Source of the DNA: Candidatus Gastranaerophilales bacterium
GTDB lineage: Bacteria; Cyanobacteriota; Vampirovibrionia; Gastranaerophilales; Gastranaerophilaceae
Reading direction: 5' to 3'
Length of the DNA stretch: 63,387 nt
NCBI GenBank assembly: GCA_944323035.1
Contig: CALUQY010000013.1
Span: 1 to 63,387, forward strand
This document shows, one piece after another, positions 41,364 through 49,977 of this stretch (position 1 is the stretch's first letter; each line of letters starts with the position of its first letter). The notes below the pieces were generated by a model that saw nothing but the letters and a program-made list of their open reading frames with translations, did not search any database and was not told the origin of the DNA. A program made the position numbers and the translations under genes.

Positions 41364-43079
41364 CTAGCCTAAAAAATTTTTAGAGTCAATCTGTTCGGAT
41401 ACGTTCTTTTCTATGTCGCTTCTGAAAATCCTCACGTCATCCAGTTCTTTTATCGCCTGCATATTCGCAACGCGTGAAGCCGCTTTCTGTTCTTTAGTTA
41501 CGTAAAAGTCAAAGGCTATTATTGGCGCAGTGCTTATCAATACACTGCCTAAATATTTTAAAAAGCCTTTCATTATCGCGTCAAGATTTTTTATCCCTGT
41601 TGATTTTGAACCTATTGCCTCAGGAATTCTTATTAAATATTTGAACCCGACTATTGCTCCTACTGCACTGCAAATTAAACCCAGCGGCTGTTTTAATGAA
41701 TTCCCGAGTGCCTCAACATTTTCAGAATATTTTTGTGACATCTCGTCAACTTTATTGAATGTTTTAAATGTATTGCGCTGTAAAATTTCCGCTTCACGCA
41801 ATTGCTCCCCGCTTAATTCGATTTTTTCAAGCGCTTTGTTGAATTTTTTATCTTCAAGTCCTTCTGTTTTTTGATATTTTTTGTATGCCTGATTGTCTTT
41901 ATAGACCTGCCATAAAAATTTGAAGAAATTAGGACGTTTTTTTGTTTGAACCTCTATGTTATCTCCGATTTCTGCATTAACCTTTTCATCGTCAACATAT
42001 ATAAGCTGTTCCGGATTTCTGGCGAGTTCCTGTCTTATGTTAAATCTTCCGACCCGTGATGCTTGTTTTTGAATAGATGTAGAGAAGGCTGCAAGGCCGA
42101 TTGTACCAGCTAAACCGATAGCCCAAGGTGCAATTTTTGCAGGAAAGTTTTCGGGTTTGACTTTGAGTAGTTTGTTTACTCTGTCGCTAAGCCAGCCTAT
42201 TGCGATACCGAAAAGCGGGGATAATATCGTTAGCGAATTGGTTGCAAATTCTACGTTTTCTGCATAATCCTGTGATGCAATATCAATTTTTTCAACTAAT
42301 TTTGTTAAAATTTGCCGGTCACGTTTGGCTTTTTCCAGTTCTTCCGGACTTAACTCTGAATTTTGTAACGGTTCTTCTTCATGGATTAATTTTTTAAATT
42401 CTTCCTGATCTTTTCGTGCAAGTTCCTCCTGTTTGTTGAAACTTTTTAGAATATTAACTGATTCTTTGAATGAGAATTTAGATGTTGCGATTTCAGTTTC
42501 TTCTTTACTAAGTTTTATTTTGGCGCTTTCTTCTTTTGCCTGTTTAAGCTGTTCTTCTGTCAAAACAGCGAAATTAGCGGGATTTTGAAGCTGTGTTTTC
42601 ATAGCTTCCAGTCTGCCTTTGCGTGACGCGCCGGTTTCGACTTTTGCAGCCCACGCCATTATCGGAAACGCCGCGATTGAAGCCAGTGCACCGCCTATTG
42701 TCATTGGTACGAGGGTTGCGAGAAAGGCAAGGGTTTTATTTGTTTGTGCCATTTTGTTAAAATATTTCCGGATAGGTTTTAAGCGCATTGCCCCGAGTCC
42801 GGCGAAGCTGCCGAGAAACGAAATCCCGCCGATTATCTGCTGGGAAACTATTTCTGTTGATAGCTCAGTATTTTCTGCGCTGGCCTGAGAATATTCATCC
42901 AGAATATCAATTGCCTTTAAAAGCGTTTTGCCGCGTTGTATGTCCTCTTCTCTTTTTAATTCGGGATGTTTTTCAAGATAGGCAAGCCGTTTGGCCTCCT
43001 GCTTATCTCTTTGTGATTTCCAGTTTGTATATTGGGGTTGAAACTGTTTATACGCATTATAATCTTTGAACATGTCCAT
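41364..43079 (-). CDS. hypothetical membrane protein with three tandem modules
   Basis: 571 residues built from three diverged copies of one module (about 60-175, 255-365 and 430-550). Each has a helix ending SQ.YAENVE / SQKYSENVE, two or three hydrophobic helices rich in Gly and Ala (IGGISFLGSFAGLGAM, LFGIAIGWLSDRV, ICSAVGAIVGFKYL), and a KxxASRxxR tail. Long charged linkers with Glu/Lys separate them. No family recognised. Probably cytoplasmic-membrane. It lies upstream of tRNA-Ser on the same strand. Confidence 0.7.
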   Translation of the reverse strand: MDMFKDYNAYKQFQPQYTNWKSQRDKQEAKRLAYLEKHPELKREEDIQRGKTLLKAIDILDEYSQASAENTELSTEIVSQQIIGGISFLGSFAGLGAMRLKPIRKYFNKMAQTNKTLAFLATLVPMTIGGALASIAAFPIMAWAAKVETGASRKGRLEAMKTQLQNPANFAVLTEEQLKQAKEESAKIKLSKEETEIATSKFSFKESVNILKSFNKQEELARKDQEEFKKLIHEEEPLQNSELSPEELEKAKRDRQILTKLVEKIDIASQDYAENVEFATNSLTILSPLFGIAIGWLSDRVNKLLKVKPENFPAKIAPWAIGLAGTIGLAAFSTSIQKQASRVGRFNIRQELARNPEQLIYVDDEKVNAEIGDNIEVQTKKRPNFFKFLWQVYKDNQAYKKYQKTEGLEDKKFNKALEKIELSGEQLREAEILQRNTFKTFNKVDEMSQKYSENVEALGNSLKQPLGLICSAVGAIVGFKYLIRIPEAIGSKSTGIKNLDAIMKGFLKYLGSVLISTAPIIAFDFYVTKEQKAASRVANMQAIKELDDVRIFRSDIEKNVSEQIDSKNFLG

Positions 43080-43146
43080 TATGGTTTATTTAAAACTCCT
43101 GAAAAGAAATTTTGCTATTCTGCAAATTTTTTGATAAGGTTATTAT

Positions 43147-44430
43147 ATGACAGATATACGGATTTCAAAACTTTTAGAAGGTTTGCGCGGAACGGTTGAA
43201 ATTCCGGCGGATAAATCTATTTCACACAGGGCTGTGATGTTTTCATCTATTGCAAAGGGGCGCTCGCTGATTAAAAATTTTTCCTCCGGAGCGGATCCGC
43301 ATTCGACGCTTGATGTTTTTTCGAAACTCGGAATTAAACATAATTTTATTGATGAAAAAACTCTGGAGATTCTTTCTGACGGAGTATTAAAGGCGCCGCC
43401 GGGCGAACTTGATTGCGGCAATTCGGGTACTACTATGCGTTTGATGAGCGGAATTCTTGCCGGACAAAATTTTGACAGTGTTCTTATCGGTGATGAAAGC
43501 CTTTCAAAGCGTCCTATGCGCAGGGTTATAGAGCCGATTAACTTAATGGGCGGTGAAATTCAATCTGTTGACGGGCATGCTCCGTTAACAATCGTTGGCC
43601 GCCCACTTCACGGAATTGATTATGCTTCAAAAATAGCGTCTGCGCAGGTTAAATCCTGCGTTTTGCTTGCGGGACTTTTCGCTGACGGAATTACAAGTGT
43701 TACTGAGCCTTATATTTCAAGAAATCATACAGAATTAATGCTTAAATACCTCGGGGCAGATTTAACCGTTGATGGGAAAAAGGTTTCTGTGCGCGGGTCA
43801 AAACTTGAAGCGAAAGAAATAGATATTTGCGGGGATATTTCATCTGCGGCGTTTTTCATTGTTGCGGGGTTGATTGTTCCTGAGTCTGATATAATTCTTA
43901 AAAATGTCGGTTTAAATCCGACGCGTACCGGAATTCTGGATGTTGTGCGCGATATGGGCGGAAATATTGAAATCCTTGATAAACGCGAATCCGCGGGAGA
44001 AATCTCAGGTGATTTGCGCATCAGATATTCTTCTCTCAAGGCGTGTGAAATCAGCGGCGAAATTATTCCGCGGCTTATTGATGAACTTCCTGTTATCGCG
44101 GTTCTTGCAACGCAGGCGCAGGGGCAGACTGTTATTAAAGATGCCGGAGATTTGCGCAACAAAGAGTCTGACAGGATTGCAGCGATTGTCCGCGAATTGA
44201 AGAAAATCGGCGCGCAAATAGAGGAAACTCCGGACGGGTTTATTATTAATGGTAAAACTTTGCTTGAAGGCGACGCAGAAGTTGAAACTTATCATGATCA
44301 CCGCCTTGCAATGAGTCTTTATGTTGCAGGTCTTGTTGCACGAAAAGAAATTTTGATAAAAGATTTTCAGTGGGTGGATATTTCGTTCCCCGAGTTTTTA
44401 AACTTATTTAATATTTTGACAGGGCGTTAG
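43147..44430 (+). CDS. aroA: 3-phosphoshikimate 1-carboxyvinyltransferase (EPSP synthase)
   Basis: Transfers enolpyruvyl from PEP to shikimate-3-phosphate. A 427-residue protein with ADKSISHRAVMFSSIAKG, DCGNSGTTMRLMSGIL, LSKRPMRRVIEP, ISSAAFFIVAGL, LRNKESDRIAAI and YHDHRLAMSL, all family signatures. It is not linked to aroB-aroK but belongs to the same pathway. Confidence 0.96.
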   Translation: MTDIRISKLLEGLRGTVEIPADKSISHRAVMFSSIAKGRSLIKNFSSGADPHSTLDVFSKLGIKHNFIDEKTLEILSDGVLKAPPGELDCGNSGTTMRLMSGILAGQNFDSVLIGDESLSKRPMRRVIEPINLMGGEIQSVDGHAPLTIVGRPLHGIDYASKIASAQVKSCVLLAGLFADGITSVTEPYISRNHTELMLKYLGADLTVDGKKVSVRGSKLEAKEIDICGDISSAAFFIVAGLIVPESDIILKNVGLNPTRTGILDVVRDMGGNIEILDKRESAGEISGDLRIRYSSLKACEISGEIIPRLIDELPVIAVLATQAQGQTVIKDAGDLRNKESDRIAAIVRELKKIGAQIEETPDGFIINGKTLLEGDAEVETYHDHRLAMSLYVAGLVARKEILIKDFQWVDISFPEFLNLFNILTGR

Positions 44431-44478
44431 CAATTTTAATCTTGTGTGTACTTTAATTATCCGTAACAGGATTGTTGT

Positions 44479-45186
44479 ATGGGAAATTTTATCAGATCAA
44501 TCGCGGACTATAGCGGAAACTTATTACAGAGATTTCATTTAAAATCTTCTGAGCCGCTGGAACATGCTGTTCGTCTGACGCCCAAACGTTTTCTGGGGAT
44601 TAAGTATGCAAATAATATAAAATACGGTTCTAAAAAGGTCGGGTTCGTTAACTATGAGATTAAAACAAAACATTATGCAACGGAAGCAGATTTTCCTGCC
44701 GACTGGTTTGTGAAAGAGGCGCCGCGGGATAAAGGCGGAAATCATCTTTTAAAGCCGTTTATGTGGATAAATGAATTGCGTATGAACGATAGATTTGGCA
44801 AGCCGTGTTTGGTAAAACGCGACAAAAAATACGGCGCAATGACAATGAAGGAACTGCTAAAAATCGCACAGAATGAGGGTTGTGACAGCCGCATTGCTCT
44901 ATTGGCAGATGTTTTGCCGGATACCGGTTTTACCCCCGGAAGATTTTATAATAAAATGGGATTCTCACTTACTCCTGCAGAACAGCGTTTAATGCAAAAA
45001 ATTGAGTATAGATATCTTGATATGTTTGAAGAATTAAAAATTAAGGGGCTTAGCGAAGAGGAAATAAAAGTGCTTCTGGGCTTTAACGGGATATTCAAGC
45101 CCGAAAAAATCGGCGGGCGGTTTGTTGCAGAAACCGGCAGGTTTAATCTTACTAATCCTGAATGTATTATTGATTATTTAGTATAG
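44479..45186 (+). CDS. hypothetical protein, GNAT-like fold, paralogue 1
   Basis: 235 residues. The middle (YGAMTMKELLKIAQNEGCDSRIALLAD, then PGRFYNKMGF) has the order of strand, helix, strand and FYxKMGF seen at the end of GNAT acetyltransferases, but the Q/RxxGxG loop is not canonical. It is clearly related to the next gene (LLKPFM.INE..MNDR.GK, FKPEKI.GR, LTNPECI). No signal peptide. Activity unproven. Confidence 0.6.
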   Translation: MGNFIRSIADYSGNLLQRFHLKSSEPLEHAVRLTPKRFLGIKYANNIKYGSKKVGFVNYEIKTKHYATEADFPADWFVKEAPRDKGGNHLLKPFMWINELRMNDRFGKPCLVKRDKKYGAMTMKELLKIAQNEGCDSRIALLADVLPDTGFTPGRFYNKMGFSLTPAEQRLMQKIEYRYLDMFEELKIKGLSEEEIKVLLGFNGIFKPEKIGGRFVAETGRFNLTNPECIIDYLV

Positions 45187-45240
45187 CACTGGCAAAATAT
45201 ATTTTTTCTGATACTTATGTTAGGTACAAAAGGAAATTTA

Positions 45241-46083
45241 ATGATAAAACTTAATACAACCCGATATCCTGTAGGAACCTTTTTACGTCCGCATATTGCT
45301 TATAGACCGGAGATGACGTTAAGATATGTGCCGCCAGTGAAAAACGGGTTTGAGTCTGTACGAACTCAACCTGTGGGTATGCAATGTGTGGGTAATTTCT
45401 TCCGGAATTTATGGAATAAGTTATTTAAAAAGCAGCCGGAGGAAGTTTGCAATGATAATTTTGTGACTTTCAAGCACTCTAAATTTATGGGGTTTAATGA
45501 AAGTGGTTATGATATCTTTCACGGCACTAAAAAGGTTGGTTATGTGCATTATGATATAGTTAGTGATAAGGATGGCGTCGGGGCTAACTATCCTTCAAAC
45601 TGGTTTTGGGATAATCCGGCTCCTTCTTTTTATGAGATGGGTCTGTTGAAACCTTTTATGCGGATTAATGAATTTAGTATGAATGACAGGCTGGGTAAGA
45701 AGCAGTTAATTCCGCGAGATAAGAAATTCGGCACAATGGCGATGAAAGAACTTTTAAAATTTGCGAATGATTCCGGCTGCGGCGACAGGATATCGCTCTA
45801 TGCCGGACGGCTTGGCGGTACAAAATTTGAGCCTGGAATGTTCTATCACAAAATGGGATTTTCTCTTTCACCTTCCAGAATAGCGGATTTAACTTTTATG
45901 GAAAAACGTTATTATTTAAGACTAAAAAATTTGCTTGATGAGGGTTTATCCGAAACTGAGGCAAAGGCTGTTTTAGAAAAGCAAAAAATTTGTTGCCCCG
46001 TAAAAATTGACGGGCGTTACGTGGAAAACTCAGGGCAAATGTACCTTACAAACCCCGAATGTATAAGGAATTACAAAGTGTAA
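45241..46083 (+). CDS. hypothetical protein, GNAT-like fold, paralogue 2
   Basis: 280 residues from the ATG at 45241 (AAAAGGAAATTTA upstream; an earlier ATG at 45217 lacks a site). It has an extra basic N-terminal region of about 70 residues, then shares with paralogue 1 VGYVHYDI, LLKPFMRINEFSMNDRLGK, FGTMAMKELLKFANDSGCGDRI and FYHKMGFSLSPS. It lies 54 nt downstream, a tandem duplication. Confidence 0.6.
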   Translation: MIKLNTTRYPVGTFLRPHIAYRPEMTLRYVPPVKNGFESVRTQPVGMQCVGNFFRNLWNKLFKKQPEEVCNDNFVTFKHSKFMGFNESGYDIFHGTKKVGYVHYDIVSDKDGVGANYPSNWFWDNPAPSFYEMGLLKPFMRINEFSMNDRLGKKQLIPRDKKFGTMAMKELLKFANDSGCGDRISLYAGRLGGTKFEPGMFYHKMGFSLSPSRIADLTFMEKRYYLRLKNLLDEGLSETEAKAVLEKQKICCPVKIDGRYVENSGQMYLTNPECIRNYKV

Positions 46084-46175
46084 AGAAATGTAGAAGTCAA
46101 TAAGACAATAAGAGAATAAGGCAATGAGTCGTTATGACCAAATGGAAGAAAAAAAAGTCTTATTGCCGCGCTTCT

Positions 46176-46973
46176 TTAAAACTCTTTAGGCCGGTTTTTG
46201 TGGTTGAGCAGGTAGTTTTTTACATCCTGCGAAATAGTTACGTGTTGAAGCGCCATGTGATGTTTGCGCATAAGCGCTATTCTTTCCTGCTCTTCCTCTA
46301 AATCCCGTTCGGGTTTTTGTTTAATACTTTGTTTAACCTCTTCAAAACCGGATTTGTTTTGTTTGTTTATAATTTTTTTGACGACTTCATCAATATCGGA
46401 ACCGCTGGCGCCGTATTTACTTGCAACTTCAGCGGGTGTTGCACCCTGTGGAAGAATATAAAGCCATTTTAGTGTAAGTTTATCATTTTTGGAAAGTGTT
46501 TTCACCCCTTTTTGGTGCGGGGTGTACATAATGTCTGTTTTGTAAGGACTGTGGCCTAATCCCAGTGCGTGGCCGATTTCGTGTAAAATCGTGTGGTAAA
46601 CCTCATCTTCATCCATGTACTGAGCATGGACAAGTCCTTCTGTCAGCCCGATTTGAACCTCGGCGCTATAAAGTCTGTTGCGCGAATCATACTGAAATGC
46701 ACAGTATCCGAGAGCCTGTCTGTCAACGCGTTTCCACTCAATATTTACGTTGGATTCAAGCAGCGTTGATACAATTTTAAACGAAATCCGTCCGTCCGAG
46801 GCTTTTTGCCAGGTTTCCAGCGCCTGTTTTACCATTGCGCGGTACTTGTAATCTTCCCCCTGTTTGGAATAAAATTTCATCGGAGCAATATAAACCTTCA
46901 ACGGCATAAATGTCCAGCGCATTAGCCGGCCGCTTTTTAAAGATTCAGAAAGATATGTTGTTCCATTTTCCAT
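46176..46973 (-). CDS. matrixin-like zinc metallopeptidase without signal peptide
   Basis: A 265-residue protein with the metzincin motif HEIGHALGLGH (His131, His135, His141; Glu132) and Met-turn TDIMYTPH (Met149), an M10A/matrixin-type catalytic domain. The N-terminus (MENGTTYLSESLKSGRLMRW) has no signal sequence and no propeptide Cys switch. The last 100 residues are helical and charged (PAEVASKYGASGSDIDEVV..., then RDLEEEQERIALMRKHH). It may be cytoplasmic or exported by a non-Sec route. Divergent from ybaB. Confidence 0.82.
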   Translation of the reverse strand: MENGTTYLSESLKSGRLMRWTFMPLKVYIAPMKFYSKQGEDYKYRAMVKQALETWQKASDGRISFKIVSTLLESNVNIEWKRVDRQALGYCAFQYDSRNRLYSAEVQIGLTEGLVHAQYMDEDEVYHTILHEIGHALGLGHSPYKTDIMYTPHQKGVKTLSKNDKLTLKWLYILPQGATPAEVASKYGASGSDIDEVVKKIINKQNKSGFEEVKQSIKQKPERDLEEEQERIALMRKHHMALQHVTISQDVKNYLLNHKNRPKEF

Positions 46974-47030
46974 ATTTTTATTATATAATAAGATTAGGTA
47001 TTAGGGAAGACATTAGGAGGATATGTATAA

Positions 47031-47369
47031 ATGAATATTATGCAGATGATGAAACAAGCTCAGGGCTTGCAAAAAAGATTAAAAGATACACAGGCTGAAC
47101 TTGCGAACCTTGAAGTTGTCGGCGAATCCGGCGGCGTTAAAGTTGTTTGTGACGGTCAGGGCAAATTCAAATCAATAAAGATTTCAGCCGAAGCTGTTAA
47201 TCCGGAAAACCCGTCAGCAGTTGATAAAGATACTTTAGAAATGTTGGAAGATGTGGTTTCAGCGGCTATTAAGCAGGCTGGCGACAAGGCTAACAAGGAA
47301 ATGGAAACAAGAATGACTGCTGTTACAGGCGGTTTAAATATTCCGGGGTTACAAGGCTTATTTTCATGA
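47031..47369 (+). CDS. YbaB/EbfC nucleoid-associated protein
   Basis: A 112-residue DNA-binding dimer: MNIMQMMKQAQGLQKRLKDTQAEL, then VVGESGGVKVVCDGQGKFKSIKI, EDVVSAAIKQAGDKANKEME. It precedes recR with a 4-nt overlap, the conserved ybaB-recR arrangement. AGGAGG sits upstream. Confidence 0.95.
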   Translation: MNIMQMMKQAQGLQKRLKDTQAELANLEVVGESGGVKVVCDGQGKFKSIKISAEAVNPENPSAVDKDTLEMLEDVVSAAIKQAGDKANKEMETRMTAVTGGLNIPGLQGLFS

Positions 47370-47962
47370 TATACCCTAAGTCCATTGCAACTTTAATAGA
47401 GTATTTTCAAAAGTTTCCGTCAATCGGGCCTAAATCCGCGCAAAGAATGGCGTTTTATCTGCTCAGAATGCCGATTACCGAGGTCGAAAAATTTTCACAG
47501 GCAATGCTGGATGCCAAGACTAATATTAAAAACTGCGAAATCTGTTTTAATATTTCAACCACAACGCCTTGTGAAATCTGTTCTTCACCGACGCGCGACC
47601 GCTCGACAATCTGTGTTGTTGCAGAAACCAAAGACTTAATCGCTATTGAAAAAACAAATGAGTATAAAGGTCTTTATCATGTTTTGCAAGGGCTGATTTC
47701 GCCTATGGACAGCATCGGCGCGGACGATATCAGGATTAAGGAGCTTTTGAACCGGCTTGTAAATGAAGACGTAAAAGAGGTTATTCTTGCGCTTAGTCCG
47801 TCTGTCGAGGGAGAGGCTACAAGTTTGTATTTGACAAAATTGATAAAACCGTTCAATATAAAAGTATCGCGCATTGCCTTCGGACTTCCGATAGGTTCGG
47901 ATCTGGAATACGCGGATGAAATTACGCTGGCAAGAGCAATCGAAGGACGGCGGGAAATATAG
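47366..47962 (+). CDS. recR: recombination protein RecR
   Basis: Works with RecF and RecO to load RecA on gaps. A 198-residue protein with an N-terminal helix-hairpin-helix (FPSIGPKSAQRMAFYLL), a four-cysteine zinc site (CEICFNISTTTPCEIC) and a Toprim domain (ICVVAETKDLIAIE). The C-terminal GLPIGSDLEYADEITLARAIEGRR is standard. Confidence 0.96.
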   Translation: MIYPKSIATLIEYFQKFPSIGPKSAQRMAFYLLRMPITEVEKFSQAMLDAKTNIKNCEICFNISTTTPCEICSSPTRDRSTICVVAETKDLIAIEKTNEYKGLYHVLQGLISPMDSIGADDIRIKELLNRLVNEDVKEVILALSPSVEGEATSLYLTKLIKPFNIKVSRIAFGLPIGSDLEYADEITLARAIEGRREI

Positions 47963-47984
47963 CGGGCTGGAACGCAGAATGTAG

Positions 47985-48004
47985 GTTGGGCTTGCAAGCC
48001 CAAC
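47985..48004. repeat. perfect 20-nt palindrome between recR and map
   Basis: GTTGGGCTTGCAAGCCCAAC, preceded by TGTAG. It resembles a short palindrome class dispersed in many bacterial genomes, and the 468-487 hairpin is a relative (TGTAGGTCGG on the minus strand). Confidence 0.6.
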
Positions 48005-48023
48005 AAGAAATAAGGAATAAATT

Positions 48024-48776
48024 ATGATTAATCGTAAATCAAGAGAAGATATCAAATTAATGCGCCACGCAGGACATATCGTAGCGCTTGTGCATCAGGA
48101 AATGAAACGGGTTATTGAACCGGGAATGTCAACCAAAGAGCTTGACAATATCGCATATAAAATTATAAAAGAAAATCGTGCAATCCCGACATTTTTAGGG
48201 TATAACGGCTTTCCTGCAAGCATTTGCACCTCTGTGAATGAGCAGGTTGTCCACGGAATCCCGCACGAGGACGTTATTTTAAAAGAAGGCGATATTATAA
48301 GCATTGATGTCGGCGCAACGTATCACGGCTTTGTCGGTGACAGCGCCTGGACTTATCCTGTCGGTAAAATCAGCGATGAGGTCGCAAGACTTTTAAAAGC
48401 AACAGAGGAAGGACTTTTTGCAGGTATTTCCAAAATGCACGAAGGAAATGTTCTGGATGATGTTTCCTCGGCAATTGAGGCAGTTGCTAACCGCGAAAAA
48501 CTCGGCATTGTCCGTCAATACGGCGGTCACGGTGTCGGACGCAATATGCATGAAGAACCGTTTCTTTTTAACTATTCCGTGGGGGACAAAACCTTACTTA
48601 AAACCGGTATGGCTATTGCGATTGAACCGATGTTTAATCTCGGAGTAGACGAAGTCGAAGTTGCTGACGATGAATGGACTGTCAGCACAATTGATAAAAA
48701 GCCTTCCGCACACTTTGAACATACCGTTGTGGTAACGGATAATGAGCCGATTATTACAACGAAACTTCTCGTGTAG
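48024..48776 (+). CDS. map: type I methionine aminopeptidase
   Basis: Removes N-terminal Met. A 250-residue protein with metal ligands in ISIDVGATYHGFVGDSAWT (two Asp), GGHGVGRNMHEEP (His), and FEHTVVV/IEPMFN (Glu). Begins MINRKSREDIKLMRHAG. Complete. Recr-map linkage with a small palindrome between. Confidence 0.96.
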   Translation: MINRKSREDIKLMRHAGHIVALVHQEMKRVIEPGMSTKELDNIAYKIIKENRAIPTFLGYNGFPASICTSVNEQVVHGIPHEDVILKEGDIISIDVGATYHGFVGDSAWTYPVGKISDEVARLLKATEEGLFAGISKMHEGNVLDDVSSAIEAVANREKLGIVRQYGGHGVGRNMHEEPFLFNYSVGDKTLLKTGMAIAIEPMFNLGVDEVEVADDEWTVSTIDKKPSAHFEHTVVVTDNEPIITTKLLV

Positions 48777-48802
48777 AACGGCACAAATTTAAAGGGAGTT
48801 TT

Positions 48803-49438
48803 ATGAATTATTATGTAGGTTTATCTCTGACAGCGGGTTCAACGCTTGATTCGGGGCTTGCGATACTTGATGAAGATTACAACCTTATTATGGTTGATAA
48901 ACTGTACAAAATGAGTGATGTGGTATTCTTTTTTGAGAATTTCTCATCCCTGAAACAGTCAAAACTGTGTGTTTCTCTGCCGTGGGACAGGACGCTTTTG
49001 AACGGCAAATGGCGGATTTTGTCTAAACCTTACCAGCTTGTTTCGACAAATGAGCACATGCCAAATATTGATAACTGGACGCAGAGATATTCAACCCGCG
49101 GTTGTGATTTTTTTAACAGCCTGATTGAAGAAGGAATTGAGGTAAACCGTTTTGAAATCTACCTGACGCGCCAGAGCCTGCACTTGAATTCCTGCTACCG
49201 CGAAAGAACTCCTGCTGATTGCAAATTTTTGCAGCAGGTTTTGACAAACGAGTGGGGAATAGATTTGCCTGTGAATATGATGCCTATGTCGCAGCTGGAA
49301 GCGATAGTTGGCGCAATCCTTGCAATGGAAAACACCAAAAATCCTGACAACATCAAACAACTCTTCACCTTTAGAGGGCAAAGAGTTATTGATGTGAAAA
49401 ACTGCGCGGGTGTTCAAAAACCGCTGCTTGTCTGCTAA
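48803..49438 (+). CDS. hypothetical protein, RNase-H-like fold suspected
   Basis: 211 residues. YYVGLSLTAGSTLDSGLAILDE at the N-terminus has the strand-turn-strand seen in RNase-H/DUF429-like domains, and SQLEAIVGAILAMEN resembles their helical end with an acidic residue. Catalytic acids are not clearly conserved. AAAGGGAG precedes the ATG. It follows map by 26 nt on the same strand. Function unknown. Confidence 0.5.
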   Translation: MNYYVGLSLTAGSTLDSGLAILDEDYNLIMVDKLYKMSDVVFFFENFSSLKQSKLCVSLPWDRTLLNGKWRILSKPYQLVSTNEHMPNIDNWTQRYSTRGCDFFNSLIEEGIEVNRFEIYLTRQSLHLNSCYRERTPADCKFLQQVLTNEWGIDLPVNMMPMSQLEAIVGAILAMENTKNPDNIKQLFTFRGQRVIDVKNCAGVQKPLLVC

Positions 49439-49644
49439 TTTCGTTTAACAAAAGTCAGGTCGTAGCCTAAAATATCTCCGATGAGTTTTGCTTCTTCGTA
49501 GCGCAGTGTTTTCTGCCCAAGTTTATGCGAGAGATTAGATTGGGAGTAGTCTTTATTAAGCTTTTTGCTAAGTTCTTTTGCTAATTCCGTCATTGTCCAA
49601 TTTTCTCTTGAGAGTAAAACTTTTATATCTTCTCGTACGCCCAT
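49435..49644 (-). CDS. small HTH-like regulator
   Basis: A 69-residue protein: IKVLLSRENWTMTELAKELSKKLNKDYSQSNLSHKLGQKTLRYEEAKLIGDILGYDL. Pattern and length fit a phage-type HTH fold of the type that resembles XRE/LLM domains. It ends overlapping the 48803 gene by 4 nt (convergent). Target unknown. Confidence 0.65.
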   Translation of the reverse strand: MGVREDIKVLLSRENWTMTELAKELSKKLNKDYSQSNLSHKLGQKTLRYEEAKLIGDILGYDLTFVKRN

Positions 49645-49657
49645 GTTTTCTCCTATT

Positions 49658-49750
49658 TTGTCATCCTGAACTCGTTTCAGGATCTGTCCAGCGTGACATT
49701 CCCGCTTATGCCGTTTGTGTGCTTCCGGCCAGGAGGCTGGAATGACATTT
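49658..49750. repeat. dispersed repeat beginning GTCATCCTGAACTC
   Basis: Starts TTGTCATCCTGAACTCGTTT and ends GGAATGACATTT, so GTCAT and ATGAC form inverted ends. It contains TTTCAGGATCTG and GGCCAGGAGGC. Sequences with this head are common short repeats in many bacteria. No gene. Confidence 0.6.
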
Positions 49751-49848
49751 CAGTATTATATTGACATATCTTTGAATATATGTTAATATTATGAATAAAT
49801 ACTCATAAATATGATGTATTAATGGAGAAAAGTTTAACAAAATTTACT

Positions 49849-49962
49849 GTCCGAGAAAGACTCGCGATAAGGAACGTGAGCGAGTCTTTTGAGTGGCGTA
49901 TTAGACAGCGCAGCCGCTAACGGCTCGCGGTTCAGCGAGGCGGTGCGGCGGAGAACTGCTTT
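49849..49962 (-). repeat. modular palindromic repeat, copy F (short form, 114 bp)
   Basis: The core stem AAAGACTCGC/GCGAGTCTTT is perfect, but the inner hairpin (GAGTTGC/GCAACTC) is deleted. The AAAGCAG end faces the gene at 49978 only 15 nt away. Confidence 0.85.
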
Positions 49963-49977
49963 ATTGAAAGGAGCAGT

